NCBI RefSeq assembly: GCF_017876495.1
Contig: NZ_JAGIOB010000001.1
Coordinates: 1,860,001 to 1,924,000 of the forward strand
Direction of reading: 5' to 3'
DNA: 64,000 bases
Origin: Microlunatus capsulatus
Lineage (GTDB): Bacteria; Actinomycetota; Actinomycetes; Propionibacteriales; Propionibacteriaceae
Position numbers and translations under genes: made by a program. The notes under the pieces were generated by a model that was given only the letters and a program-made list of their open reading frames with translations, ran no database searches and was not told the DNA's origin. Below, piece by piece: positions 1 to 8,076 of the stretch (positions are counted from its first letter, which is position 1; each line of letters begins with the position of its first letter).

Positions 1-47
1 GACGCGGTGGCGGTCCTGGCCGCCACAGCGTCTGACCGGTCGGCCGG

Positions 48-953
48 TCACATGGTCCAGGGCTCGGCGTGCACGTCGACCGCGTCGGACCAGCGGCGCT
101 GCAGGGCCTCGAGCTCGGCCAGCACGTCGGCGTCGAGGCCGCCGACGCCCTGGCTGGCGGCCAGCAGCTCGTCGAGGTGCTCCGGGCGGCTGGTCGAGCC
201 GACGGTCGAGACCACCTGCTCGTGGCTGCGGACGAAGCGGAAGCAGAACTCGGCCCAGGTGGCGACGCCGGAGCGCTCGAAGACGGGCGCGACCTCGACG
301 GCGCGCTCCTGCAGGTAGGGCTTCCAGGCCGCGCCGGGCACGTCGCGCAGCATCTGCACCGGGGCCCCGCAGACGGTGCGCATGGAGATGACGCTGGTGC
401 CCTGCGCTCGCAGCTCGTCCCACAGGGCGTTGGAGGCGAAGCGTTGCAGCGGGTTCAGGTAGGTGATGACGCCCTCGACGAGCCCGTCGAGGTGACCGGC
501 GCGCAGCGCCTGCAGGGGCGCGTCGCTGGTCCACGGGAAGATCTCCAGCACGAAGCGGCGGACCAGCCCCTCGTCGCGCAGCGCGCGCAGGCCGTCGAGG
601 GCGGGGCCACCGGCGACGAGGTCGTCGGCCAGCTGCCCCACCGGGTTGAGCTGGCCGAGGGCGATGGAGCCGAGGCCGAGCGGGCGGAGGTTCTCCGCCA
701 CGGTCGCGCGGACGTCGTCGACGGTTCCGCCGCCGAGCTTGACGACCAGCGGCGGGACCGCGTCCGGGTTCTCGGCGAAGGCCTCGCCGAGGACCTCGAG
801 GGCGTGGTCGTACTGGCGGGAGGTGTGCATCCACAGGCCCTCGGCCAGCGCGGTCCGGGCCATGGCGAGCTGCTGCTCGCGCGGGACGTCCGGGTGTCCG
901 AGACGGGTGGTGCCGTAGATGAAGGGGGGCAGGTCGGAGAGAGGTCGGGCCAC
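48..953 (-). CDS. Aldo/keto reductase-like protein with altered tetrad
   Basis: 301 aa, about the usual length of the aldo/keto reductase TIM-barrel family, which reduces carbonyls with NADPH. The N-terminus (PPFIYGTTRLG) and a C-terminal STVGSTSRPEHLDE segment match the family's beta-1 and cofactor-binding ends. The tetrad looks incomplete: the usual FDTxxxYG reads MHTSRQYD, so Asp is His while Tyr remains; Lys is present in VVKLGGG; the catalytic His region reads GQLNPVG. It may therefore bind a sugar-like or carbonyl ligand without classical reduction. It stands alone, divergent from the methyltransferase gene at 1038. Family assignment is good; activity is uncertain. Confidence 0.75.
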   Translation of the reverse strand: MARPLSDLPPFIYGTTRLGHPDVPREQQLAMARTALAEGLWMHTSRQYDHALEVLGEAFAENPDAVPPLVVKLGGGTVDDVRATVAENLRPLGLGSIALGQLNPVGQLADDLVAGGPALDGLRALRDEGLVRRFVLEIFPWTSDAPLQALRAGHLDGLVEGVITYLNPLQRFASNALWDELRAQGTSVISMRTVCGAPVQMLRDVPGAAWKPYLQERAVEVAPVFERSGVATWAEFCFRFVRSHEQVVSTVGSTSRPEHLDELLAASQGVGGLDADVLAELEALQRRWSDAVDVHAEPWTM

Positions 954-1037
954 GCCCCGACGCTAGCCGCCGCGCGACCGGGGCCGCGCTCTGGTCAGCC
1001 CGCGGTCACGGGTCTACGGTCGGGCCAGGGGGTCGCG

Positions 1038-1844
1038 ATGGACGTGCAGCAGAGGGTGCGCAGCCACTACAGCCGCGAGGACCTGGCCGACGTCGTGCTC
1101 CGGGCGGTCGCCGCCAGCGGCGCGGACCTCGACCACCTACGTCCCGAGGACCTCGGCTCGGTCGACCAGCTGCACCTCGGGGGCGCGGCGGGCACCGCGC
1201 ACCTGCTCGGCCGGCTGGCGCTGGGTCCGGGGACGCCGGTGCTGGACGTGGGCGGGGGCCTCGGCGGGCCGGCCCGGGCCGCGGCGTCGCGGTGGGGGTG
1301 CCCCGTCGTCAGCGTCGACCTCTCCCCCGACTTCGTGGCCGCCGCCCGCGTGCTCACCGAGCGCGTCGGGCTGGCCGACCGGGTCGAGCACCGGCTGGGC
1401 CCGGCGGAGCGGACCGGTCTCGGGACGGGCCGGTTCGCCCGGGCGATGATGCTGCACGTCGGCATGAACCTGCCCGACCCGGCGGCGGTGTTCGCCGAGG
1501 TGCGACGGCTGCTGGCCGACGACGGGGTGTTCGGGCTCTGGGAGCAGGTGCGGGTCGGCGACGGCCCGCTGGACTACCCGCTGCCCTGGGCCGAGGACGC
1601 GTCGTCGTCCTTCCTGCGCGACCTCGACGGGCTGACCCGGGCGCTGGAGGCGAGCGGCTTCGCCGTGCAGGAGGTCGAGGACCGCACGGCCGCGGTCACC
1701 GAGGGCACCCCCGGCGCCGGGCCGCCGCTGCTGAGCCCGGCGACGGTGTTCGGGCCCGGCTTCGCCGAGCGGCTGCGCAACGACGTCGCCGCGGTCCGGT
1801 CCGGGGTGCTGGCCCCGGTCGTGGTGGTGGCGCGGGCGGTGTGA
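1038..1844 (+). CDS. Class I SAM-dependent methyltransferase
   Basis: 268 aa. The ATG at 1038 was chosen because homology-like sequence begins there and the upstream part of the open frame is antisense to the previous gene. SAM-binding motif I is LDVGGGLGGPARAA near residue 65, followed by an acidic VVSVDLS strand end, and a motif-IV-like region MMLHVGMNLPDP. This resembles small-molecule N-, O- or C-methyltransferases of the UbiE/sarcosine type. The substrate cannot be read from sequence. It converges on the GH4 gene at 1877, with a CCCTTCGAC-type repeat between them. Confidence 0.8.
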   Translation: MDVQQRVRSHYSREDLADVVLRAVAASGADLDHLRPEDLGSVDQLHLGGAAGTAHLLGRLALGPGTPVLDVGGGLGGPARAAASRWGCPVVSVDLSPDFVAAARVLTERVGLADRVEHRLGPAERTGLGTGRFARAMMLHVGMNLPDPAAVFAEVRRLLADDGVFGLWEQVRVGDGPLDYPLPWAEDASSSFLRDLDGLTRALEASGFAVQEVEDRTAAVTEGTPGAGPPLLSPATVFGPGFAERLRNDVAAVRSGVLAPVVVVARAV

Positions 1845-1846
1845 GG

Positions 1847-1866
1847 GCCCTTCGACGGGCCCAGGG
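1847..1866. repeat. CCCTTCGAC-type dispersed repeat, degenerate copy
   Basis: A 20-nt copy of the repeat with consensus CCCTTCGACAGGCTCAGGG that recurs in this window at 6259, 55687, 55754, 59194 and 63393. Here it lies between two convergent genes and reads GCCCTTCGACGGGCCCAGGG. Confidence 0.6.
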
Positions 1867-1876
1867 AGCGAAGAGG

Positions 1877-3193
1877 TCAGCGGAGGATGCCGTAGCCGCG
1901 GGCGAGGTCGCGGGCGACGGTGACGGAGTCGACCAGGGGGTGCAGGGCCAGGGCGGTGACCAGGGCGCCGGGGTCCTGGTCGCGGGCGGCGGCGATGGTG
2001 CGCTGCTCGACCTCCTTCACCTGCTGGACCAGGCCCAGCTGGTGACCGGTGAGCGGCGCGGTGGCCAGCGGGCGGGCGCCGGTGGCGTCGACCAGGCAGG
2101 GCACCTCGACGACGGCGTCGGCGGGCAGGCCCGGCAGGGTGGAGCCGTTGGCGACGTCGAGGATCATCGTCGTCGTCTCCCCGCGCAGCACCGCGGCCAT
2201 GTAGGCCAGCGCCACGCCCTCGTAACCGCCCCCGGCGACGTCGGCCTCGGAGCGCTCGTCCTCGGCGCCGCGGACCTCGGCCATGTAGCTGGCGTCGCGG
2301 GCCCGGCGGACCTCGCGCCAGTGCTCCAGCGCCCGGTCGGGCTCGGCGGCGACGTCGGCGTAGAAGGCCTGCTGGGAGTCCCGCAGCAGGTCCCCGCGGG
2401 TCTGCGGCTCCGAGCGGATCGCCGCCACGGCGTCGCGGGTGAAGTAGTAGTAGTACAGGTACTCGTTGGGCAGGGCGCCCAGCGCGGCGACCCAGTCCGG
2501 GCCCAGCAGCCGGGCCTCCTCGATCGTCGCCAGCGCGGCCGGGTCGGCCAGCAGCTCGGGCAGCACGTCGACGCCGTCGTGCACCAGCGCGCGGAGCCAG
2601 CCGAGGTGGTTGAGGCCGGCGTAGTCGGCGTGCGTGCGGGCGGGGTCCAGTCCCAGCGCGAGGGCGGCGCGCCGGGCCAGCGCGACCGGGGAGTCGCAGA
2701 TGCCGACGACGCGGGAGCCGAGCTCGGCCTGCATGGCCTCGGTGATCATCCCGGCCGGGTTGGTGAAGTTGATGACCTGCGCCCCGGGAGCGACGCGGGT
2801 GACGGTGCGGGCGACCTCGAGCGCGAACGGGACGGTCCGCCAGCCGTAGGCCACCCCGCCCGGGCCGGTCGTCTCCTGCCCCAGCACCCCGCGGTCGAGG
2901 GCGGTGTGCTCGTCGCGGGACCGGCCCTCCAGACCGCCCACGCGGACGGCGGAGAACACGAAGTCCGCGCCCTCGAGCGCCTCGGCCAGGACCGTGCTGG
3001 TCCGGACCCGGGGCGCGTCGGGCACGCCGGCGGCCTGCTGGGCCAGCACGTGCGCGACGACGTCGAGACGGGCCTGGTCGACGTCGTGCAGCACCACCTC
3101 GTCGACGCGCGGGTCGCCGTGGTCGCGCAGGAGCGCGCCGAAGACGAGCGGGACGCGGAACCCGCCCCCGCCGAGGACGGTCAGTCGGGCCAT
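1877..3193 (-). CDS. GH4-family 6-phospho-glycosidase
   Basis: 438 aa, typical for glycoside hydrolase family 4, which cleaves phosphorylated (or free) glycosides by an NAD+- and Mn2+-dependent redox-elimination mechanism. The N-terminal nucleotide-binding sequence is LTVLGGGGFRVP, followed by QETTGPGG and INFTNPAGM. The metal-ligand Cys lies in GICDSP and the second metal site in GLNHLGW. The CDSP form leaves alpha versus beta 6-phospho-glucosidase undecided. It is divergent from a PfkB kinase gene at 3295 across a 101-nt gap, which suggests a shared sugar pathway. No operator was recognised in that gap. Confidence 0.88.
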   Translation of the reverse strand: MARLTVLGGGGFRVPLVFGALLRDHGDPRVDEVVLHDVDQARLDVVAHVLAQQAAGVPDAPRVRTSTVLAEALEGADFVFSAVRVGGLEGRSRDEHTALDRGVLGQETTGPGGVAYGWRTVPFALEVARTVTRVAPGAQVINFTNPAGMITEAMQAELGSRVVGICDSPVALARRAALALGLDPARTHADYAGLNHLGWLRALVHDGVDVLPELLADPAALATIEEARLLGPDWVAALGALPNEYLYYYYFTRDAVAAIRSEPQTRGDLLRDSQQAFYADVAAEPDRALEHWREVRRARDASYMAEVRGAEDERSEADVAGGGYEGVALAYMAAVLRGETTTMILDVANGSTLPGLPADAVVEVPCLVDATGARPLATAPLTGHQLGLVQQVKEVEQRTIAAARDQDPGALVTALALHPLVDSVTVARDLARGYGILR

Positions 3194-3294
3194 GCCGGGA
3201 GCGTACCGGCGCCGTCCGGGCCGCCCGCGCCGCGAGGGGCCAGACTGGTGCCGGGACCGGGCCGGCCGGACCCGGTGAGGACGGAGGCGAGCGC

Positions 3295-4431
3295 GTGACC
3301 GAGCCCGGGGCGAGCACCACCGACGGCGCGGCTGCAGCTGCTGGAGGCGCCTCCGGCGCGGGCGGGCCCGCGGCCTTCGACCTCTTCCTGCACGGGACCG
3401 TCTTCCTCGACCTGATCTTCACCGGGCTGTCGACCTTCCCGCCGCCGGGCGTCGAGACCCACGCCAGCGGGATGGGGTCCTCCCCCGGCGGCATCGCGAA
3501 CCTCGCCACCGCGGCCAGTCGGCTGGGCCTGCGCACCTCGCTGGCGGCGGCCTTCGGCGACGACGTCTACGGCGAGTTCTGCTGGCGGACCCTCGCCGAC
3601 CAGGAGGGCATCGACCTCTCCAGCTCGCGGACCTTCGAGGGCTGGCACTCCCCCGTCACCGTGTCGATGGCCACGCAGGGCGACCGCAGCATGGTCACCC
3701 ACGCCCACGACGCCCCACTGGCCGCGAACCAGATGATCGGCCACCCCCCGCGCTCGCGAGCCGTCGTCGTCGACCTCGGCCACGACTGGTCGACCGAACC
3801 GGGCGAGCCGTCCTGGGTGGACCTCGCCCGCGCCGACGGCGCGCTGGTCTTCGCGGACATCGGCTGGGACGAGACGCAGGAGTGGTCCCGGTCCACCCTG
3901 GAGCCGCTGGCGTCCTGCCACGCCTTCGTCCCCAACGCGGTCGAGGCGATGGCCTACACCCGGACGGACACCCCCCGGGACGCGCTGTACGCGCTGGCCG
4001 ACCTGGTGCCGCTGGCCGTGGTCACCAACGGCCCGCACGGCGCGATGGCGATCGACGCCACCACCGGCGAGGAGGCCGAGGTGCCGGCCCTGCGGGTGCC
4101 CGCCATCGACCCGACGGGCGCCGGCGACGTCTTCGTCAGCGGCCTGGTGCTGGGCACGCTGCACGGCTGGCCGCTGGCCGACCGGCTGGCGCTGGGCGCG
4201 CTCTGCTCGGCCCTGGCCGTCCAGCAGTTCGGCGGCTCGCTGGCCGCGCCGGGCTTCGGCGACGTCCTCGACTGGTGGCACGGCGTCACCGCGGCCGAGG
4301 GGCAGAGCGCCTACCTGCGGTCACTGCGGCGCCGCTACGCCTTCCTCGACGGGCTCAGCGTGCCGCAGCCGGTGCGGGAGCGCCGCTGGGCGGCCGCGAC
4401 CATCGGCCGGGTGCCGCGCCCGCTGGACTGA
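3295..4431 (+). CDS. PfkB-family carbohydrate kinase
   Basis: 378 aa from a GTG start. The PfkB/ribokinase fold is shown by the Gly-rich SSPGGIANLATAASRLG segment near residue 60 and the C-terminal signature DPTGAGDVFVSG, in which GAGD holds the anion hole and the catalytic Asp. These enzymes phosphorylate sugars or nucleosides with ATP; substrate specificity cannot be read here. The gene is divergent from the GH4 gene at 1877-3193 and probably acts on the sugar that enzyme releases or processes. It is longer than ribokinase because of N- and C-terminal extensions. Confidence 0.87.
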   Translation: MTEPGASTTDGAAAAAGGASGAGGPAAFDLFLHGTVFLDLIFTGLSTFPPPGVETHASGMGSSPGGIANLATAASRLGLRTSLAAAFGDDVYGEFCWRTLADQEGIDLSSSRTFEGWHSPVTVSMATQGDRSMVTHAHDAPLAANQMIGHPPRSRAVVVDLGHDWSTEPGEPSWVDLARADGALVFADIGWDETQEWSRSTLEPLASCHAFVPNAVEAMAYTRTDTPRDALYALADLVPLAVVTNGPHGAMAIDATTGEEAEVPALRVPAIDPTGAGDVFVSGLVLGTLHGWPLADRLALGALCSALAVQQFGGSLAAPGFGDVLDWWHGVTAAEGQSAYLRSLRRRYAFLDGLSVPQPVRERRWAAATIGRVPRPLD

Positions 4432-4449
4432 GCCGCGGGCGCGCCGGGC

Positions 4450-5238
4450 TCAGGAGGGTCCGGACGCCCCGTCGGACGGCCGCTCGGGACGCCCGTGCCC
4501 GGGCCGGGGCGGCTGGAAGGGCGGCGGCTCGGCGGCCGGGTGCCCGGTGAAGCGCTCGATCACCGCGGCGGCGACCTCGCGCAGCTTGAGGTTGCGGTGC
4601 TGGGAGGCCCGCCGCAGGATGCCGAACGCCTCGTCGCGGGAGCAGCGGTTCTGCGCCATCAGGACGCCGAGCGCCTGGTCGATGGTCGAGCGGTTGGCCA
4701 GGGCCTCCTGGAGGTGCTCGGCCAGCTGCACCTGCTCGGTGAGCCGCAGCACCGTCGGCACCGTGCGGGCCACCTCCTGGGTGAACAGCCGCGCCCGGTC
4801 CAGCCGGTCGCCGGCCAGCCCGTCGGGGTCGGGCGCGTAGAGGTTGAGGGCGATCCACTGCCCGGGGCTGAGCACGGCCGGGATCCCGGCCGCGGCCTGG
4901 AAGCCGAGCATCGAGGTCACTGCGGCCCAGGCCGGCCAGCGGTCGTCGACGCGGGGGTCCACGAGCCCGGTGTCGACGCCGTGGCGCAGGGCCTCGACGC
5001 AGGGGCCGGCCTCGGTGTCGAACTCGACCTGGTCGGCGTCCCACGCCGCGCGGTCGGTGGTGGCCACCGTCAGCAGGTGGTCGTAGACCAGCACGGACAG
5101 GCTGAAGGAGCCCTCGACGCCGGTCAGCCCGGCCGTCTCCTGCACCGCGTCCTGCAGGTAGTCCTGCACCGACGTCGTGCGGGCGAGGCTCCCCTCCAGC
5201 CGGCTCCAGACCTGGTGCCGGAAGGCGTCGTCGTCCAT
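4450..5238 (-). CDS. GAF-ANTAR antitermination regulator
   Basis: 262 aa. An N-terminal GAF sensor region spans roughly residues 20-165 and is followed by an ANTAR RNA-binding domain: the helix NRSTIDQALGVLMAQNRCS, then DEAFGILRRASQHRNLKLREVA. The tail is Pro-rich and disordered. ANTAR proteins bind paired hairpins in leader RNAs and stop premature termination; the GAF domain presumably senses a ligand or redox signal. It is one of five such proteins in the window and has no partner kinase beside it. It faces the PfkB gene tail to tail. Confidence 0.88.
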   Translation of the reverse strand: MDDDAFRHQVWSRLEGSLARTTSVQDYLQDAVQETAGLTGVEGSFSLSVLVYDHLLTVATTDRAAWDADQVEFDTEAGPCVEALRHGVDTGLVDPRVDDRWPAWAAVTSMLGFQAAAGIPAVLSPGQWIALNLYAPDPDGLAGDRLDRARLFTQEVARTVPTVLRLTEQVQLAEHLQEALANRSTIDQALGVLMAQNRCSRDEAFGILRRASQHRNLKLREVAAAVIERFTGHPAAEPPPFQPPRPGHGRPERPSDGASGPS

Positions 5239-5342
5239 CCCCGCCCCCTCCTCGTCGTCGGGGCGGCGCTCCCGGTCCGGCGCCGCTCCGCTGCCACCCT
5301 ACGAGCCCGGGACGGGGCCGGCGGACGACGTAGCCTCGGTCC

Positions 5343-6128
5343 GTGCTCGACGCCCTCAGCCCGCAGCGCCGCCGCGTCGTGCTGGCCGGGGCCGGCGTCG
5401 TCGCCCTCCTGCTGGTCGCGCTGGTCGCGACGCTGGTGGTGCGGGCCGTCCGGCCGGCGGCGTCGGTCCCCCAGGACCAGCCGGGTCCGGTCCTCCTGGT
5501 GCCCGGCTACGGCGGCGACGGGTCCTCGCTGCAGCCGCTGGCGCAGGCGCTGCGCGACGCCGGCCGGACCGCCGTCGTCGTGCCCGAGGTGGGCGACGGC
5601 ACCGGCGACCTGGACGCCCAGGCCGTCGCCCTGGCGGCGGTGGCGGAGCGCGTGCGGGAGGAGTTCGGCGCCACGTCGGTCGACGTCGTCGGCTACTCCG
5701 CGGGCGGCGTGGTGGCCCGGCTCTGGGTCCGCGACCACGGCGGGGACGCCGTCGCCCGCCGGGTGCTCACCCTCGGATCGCCGCACCACGGCACCACCCA
5801 GGCCGCCCTGGGCGCCAGCCTCGCCGGTGGCTGCCCGCCGGCCTGCGAGCAGCTGGTGCCGGGCAGCGAGCTCCTCCGCCGGCTGAACGCCCGCGACGAG
5901 ACCCCGGCCGGCCCGGCCTGGGTGACGCTGCGCTCGACCGCCGACCAGGTGGTCACCCCCGTCGACTCCGCCGCCCTCGACGGCGCCCTCGACGTCGCGG
6001 TCCAGGACCTCTGCCCCGCCGCCACCACCTCCCACGCCGGCCTGCCGGCCGACCCGGTCACCCGGGCCCTGGTCGGATCCGCGCTCGGCGCCGGTCCGCC
6101 GGCGCTGCCGTCCGCCGTCCGCTGCTGA
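5343..6128 (+). CDS. Membrane-anchored lipase/esterase (alpha/beta hydrolase)
   Basis: 261 aa, GTG start. Residues about 11-36 form one hydrophobic segment that could be a signal anchor. The mature part begins PVLLVPGYGGDG (oxyanion-hole region), with the nucleophile in VGYSAGG (Ser119), followed by LGSPHHGTTQA, a run typical of class-2 triacylglycerol lipases. A late His (TTSHAGLP) and an Asp before it are candidate triad members. Likely an exported lipase or esterase. It is divergent from the GAF-ANTAR gene at 4450 and followed by two hairpin repeats. Confidence 0.82.
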   Translation: MLDALSPQRRRVVLAGAGVVALLLVALVATLVVRAVRPAASVPQDQPGPVLLVPGYGGDGSSLQPLAQALRDAGRTAVVVPEVGDGTGDLDAQAVALAAVAERVREEFGATSVDVVGYSAGGVVARLWVRDHGGDAVARRVLTLGSPHHGTTQAALGASLAGGCPPACEQLVPGSELLRRLNARDETPAGPAWVTLRSTADQVVTPVDSAALDGALDVAVQDLCPAATTSHAGLPADPVTRALVGSALGAGPPALPSAVRC

Positions 6129-6146
6129 GACCCTCCTCGGACCCCG

Positions 6147-6194
6147 CAAGCCGTGAACAAGGTTGGACTAGACGACGAGTTCGTTCACGGCTTG
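6147..6194. repeat. Hairpin repeat E, 12-bp perfect arms
   Basis: The inverted repeat CAAGCCGTGAAC ... GTTCACGGCTTG has a 24-nt loop. It sits just after the lipase gene. It has no T-tract, so it is not a textbook terminator. It shares GTGAAC/GTTCAC arms with the next hairpin at 6204. Confidence 0.75.
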
Positions 6195-6203
6195 TGGCCG
6201 GAG

Positions 6204-6245
6204 CGCGTGAACGAGTGGTGAGTAGACCCGCCATTCGTTCACGCG
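6204..6245. repeat. Hairpin repeat F, 11-bp perfect arms
   Basis: The arms CGCGTGAACGA and TCGTTCACGCG enclose a 20-nt loop. It lies 9 nt after hairpin E and shares its GTGAAC/GTTCAC core and a TTCGTTCACG right arm, so E and F look like tandem relatives. It may end both the lipase transcript and the minus-strand ABC-2 operon. Confidence 0.75.
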
Positions 6246-6258
6246 TTGAGCTGGGCGG

Positions 6259-6278
6259 GCCCTTCGGCGGGCTCAGGG
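6259..6278. repeat. CCCTTCGAC-type dispersed repeat, degenerate copy
   Basis: Reads GCCCTTCGGCGGGCTCAGGG and is followed by G-rich partial repeats (CTCGGGGAGCGGGGGC) up to about 6310. It lies in the gap between the lipase and the ABC-2 permease gene. Confidence 0.55.
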
Positions 6279-6316
6279 AGCGGGGGCCGGGCTCGGGGAG
6301 CGGGGGCGGCGGGGGG

Positions 6317-7129
6317 TCAGTCGTCGATGTCCTTGGTCGTGAAGCTGGCCCAGGCGGCGAGGGTGAAGACGAGGAGGTAGCCCAGCTGGACGACCAGGCC
6401 GCGGCCGACGTCGGTCCACAGGATCGGGTCGCGGAAGAGGTCGACGAAGGCCAGCCAGTAGCGAGTGGGGAGGAACGGGTGCAGGGCGCCGGCCGCGTCG
6501 AGGCCCAGCAGCACCGTCGAGGCGATGAGCAGGCCGATGGTGCCCAGCGCGGCGCCGATCGAGGACGTGGTCAGGGTGGAGAAGAACAGCGCGACGGCGG
6601 CCACGCCCAGCATCGAGACGACGACGTAGCCCAGGGCCAGCGCCGTCCGGACGGCGATGTCGGCCGGGGTGAGGGTGGAGCCGCTGAGGCTGACCGTCCC
6701 GCCGGCCGGCGCGTCGCCGAGCAGCAGCCGGCCCTCCACCGCGGTCACCGCGGCGACGACCAGGACCGCCAGCAGGACGAAGGCGATGACGGTGACCAGC
6801 TTGGCCACCAGCAGCCGGGTCCGGCCGACGGGGCGGGTCAGCAGGTAGCGGAGCGTGCCGGTCTGCGCCTCGCCGGCGATCGCGTCACCGCCCAGGACGG
6901 CCACGGCGATGGGCAGGAACAGCGGCAGCACCACGCCCAGCGCGGCGAGCGGGAACAGCGTCCCGTCGCTGAGCACCGCCGACAGGAACGGCGGGCCGTC
7001 GCCCGGGGCGGGGGCGAGGTCGGTGACGGCCAGCAGCACCGCGACCAGGGTGGGCAGGGCGACGAGCATCCCGATGATCACCCAGGTCCGCGGGCGGCGC
7101 AGCATCTTGACCAGCTCGACGGTGATCAC
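6317..7129 (-). CDS. ABC-2 type transporter permease
   Basis: 270 aa from the GTG at 7129, chosen because it overlaps the stop of the upstream ATPase gene in a GTGA junction and begins a proper N-terminus (VITVELVKMLRRPRTW). About six hydrophobic segments are visible. The ABC-2 signature GEAQTGTLRYLLTRPVGRTRLL sits after the second segment. It forms the membrane channel for the ATPase encoded just before it, most likely an exporter of a peptide, drug or lipid. Confidence 0.88.
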   Translation of the reverse strand: MITVELVKMLRRPRTWVIIGMLVALPTLVAVLLAVTDLAPAPGDGPPFLSAVLSDGTLFPLAALGVVLPLFLPIAVAVLGGDAIAGEAQTGTLRYLLTRPVGRTRLLVAKLVTVIAFVLLAVLVVAAVTAVEGRLLLGDAPAGGTVSLSGSTLTPADIAVRTALALGYVVVSMLGVAAVALFFSTLTTSSIGAALGTIGLLIASTVLLGLDAAGALHPFLPTRYWLAFVDLFRDPILWTDVGRGLVVQLGYLLVFTLAAWASFTTKDIDD

Positions 7130-8076
7130 GGGCGCCGCCCCGCATCGAGGACGAGCTGCTCGAGGTCGCGCCGGTGCGGGCCGATCTCGGCCACCCGCAG
7201 GCCGGCCCCGACCAGGTGCGCGTTGAGCGCGGCCGCGTCGTCGGCGCGGACCAGCAGCCGGTCGGCCTCGACGCCCGCCACGGCCGAGCCCAGCAGCTCG
7301 GTCCCGCGCGCGACGTCCGGGGTGCGCACCGCGACGAGCCCGGAGGGCCGCAGCAGCACGTCGAGCCGCTCCTGCAGGACCAGCCGGCCGCGGTCGAGGA
7401 CGCCGACCCGGGTGCACATCTGCTCGATCTCGGCCAGCAGGTGGCTGGAGAGGAAGATCGTCGTGCCCTCGGCGTTGAGCCGCAGCAGCAGGTCGCGGAT
7501 CTCCTGGATGCCCTGGGGGTCGAGACCGTTCGTGGGCTCGTCGAGGACCAGCAGGTCGGGCCGGCGCAGCAGCGCCGCGGCCAGCCCCAGCCGCTGCCGC
7601 ATGCCCAGCGAGTAGGCCCGCGTCGGCCGGCGGTCGGCCGGGTCGAGGCCCACCTCGGCGAGCACCTCGGTGATCCGGCCCTGCCGGGTGCGCCGCGGCA
7701 GCCGGTCGGTGCCGCTGGCGTCCAGCAGCGCGAGGTTCGCCCGGCCCGACAGGTGCGGGTAGGCGCCCGGCCCCTCCACTAGCGCGCCGACCCGGGGCAG
7801 CACCTGGGCCCGGCCCGCCGGCATCGGCCGGCCGAGCACCTCCGCGCTGCCGGAGGTGGGCAGCACCAGCCCCAGCAGCATCCGGACCGTCGTCGTCTTG
7901 CCCGAGCCGTTGGCGCCGAGGAAGCCGTAGACGTCGCCGCGGCCGACCTCGAGGTCGACGCCGTCCACGGCCCGCAGCTCGCCGTAGCGCTTGGTCAGCC
8001 CACGGGTGCGGATGACGACGGCCTCGTCGGGCGGGGGCGGGAGGGTCTCGACGAGCTCGGCGCGGTCGGTGGTCAC
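7126..8076 (-). CDS. ABC-2 transporter ATP-binding protein
   Basis: 316 aa from the GTG at 8076 (GTGA overlap with the LolA-like gene). The ATPase domain has Walker A GANGSGKTT, signature YSLGMRQRLGLA, Walker B LLVLDEP and H-loop SSHLL, followed by a C-terminal substrate-modulating region of about 90 aa, as in CcmA/DrrA-type subunits. It powers the permease at 6317. The tight LolA-like / ATPase / permease order suggests one envelope-related export unit. Confidence 0.92.
   Translation of the reverse strand: MTTDRAELVETLPPPPDEAVVIRTRGLTKRYGELRAVDGVDLEVGRGDVYGFLGANGSGKTTTVRMLLGLVLPTSGSAEVLGRPMPAGRAQVLPRVGALVEGPGAYPHLSGRANLALLDASGTDRLPRRTRQGRITEVLAEVGLDPADRRPTRAYSLGMRQRLGLAAALLRRPDLLVLDEPTNGLDPQGIQEIRDLLLRLNAEGTTIFLSSHLLAEIEQMCTRVGVLDRGRLVLQERLDVLLRPSGLVAVRTPDVARGTELLGSAVAGVEADRLLVRADDAAALNAHLVGAGLRVAEIGPHRRDLEQLVLDAGRRP

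Noticed and set aside
6317-7417. Longer permease start at 7417
   Set aside because: The added residues are Arg/Gly/Pro-rich antisense-like sequence overlapping the ATPase gene; the GTGA junction at 7129 gives a normal N-terminus.
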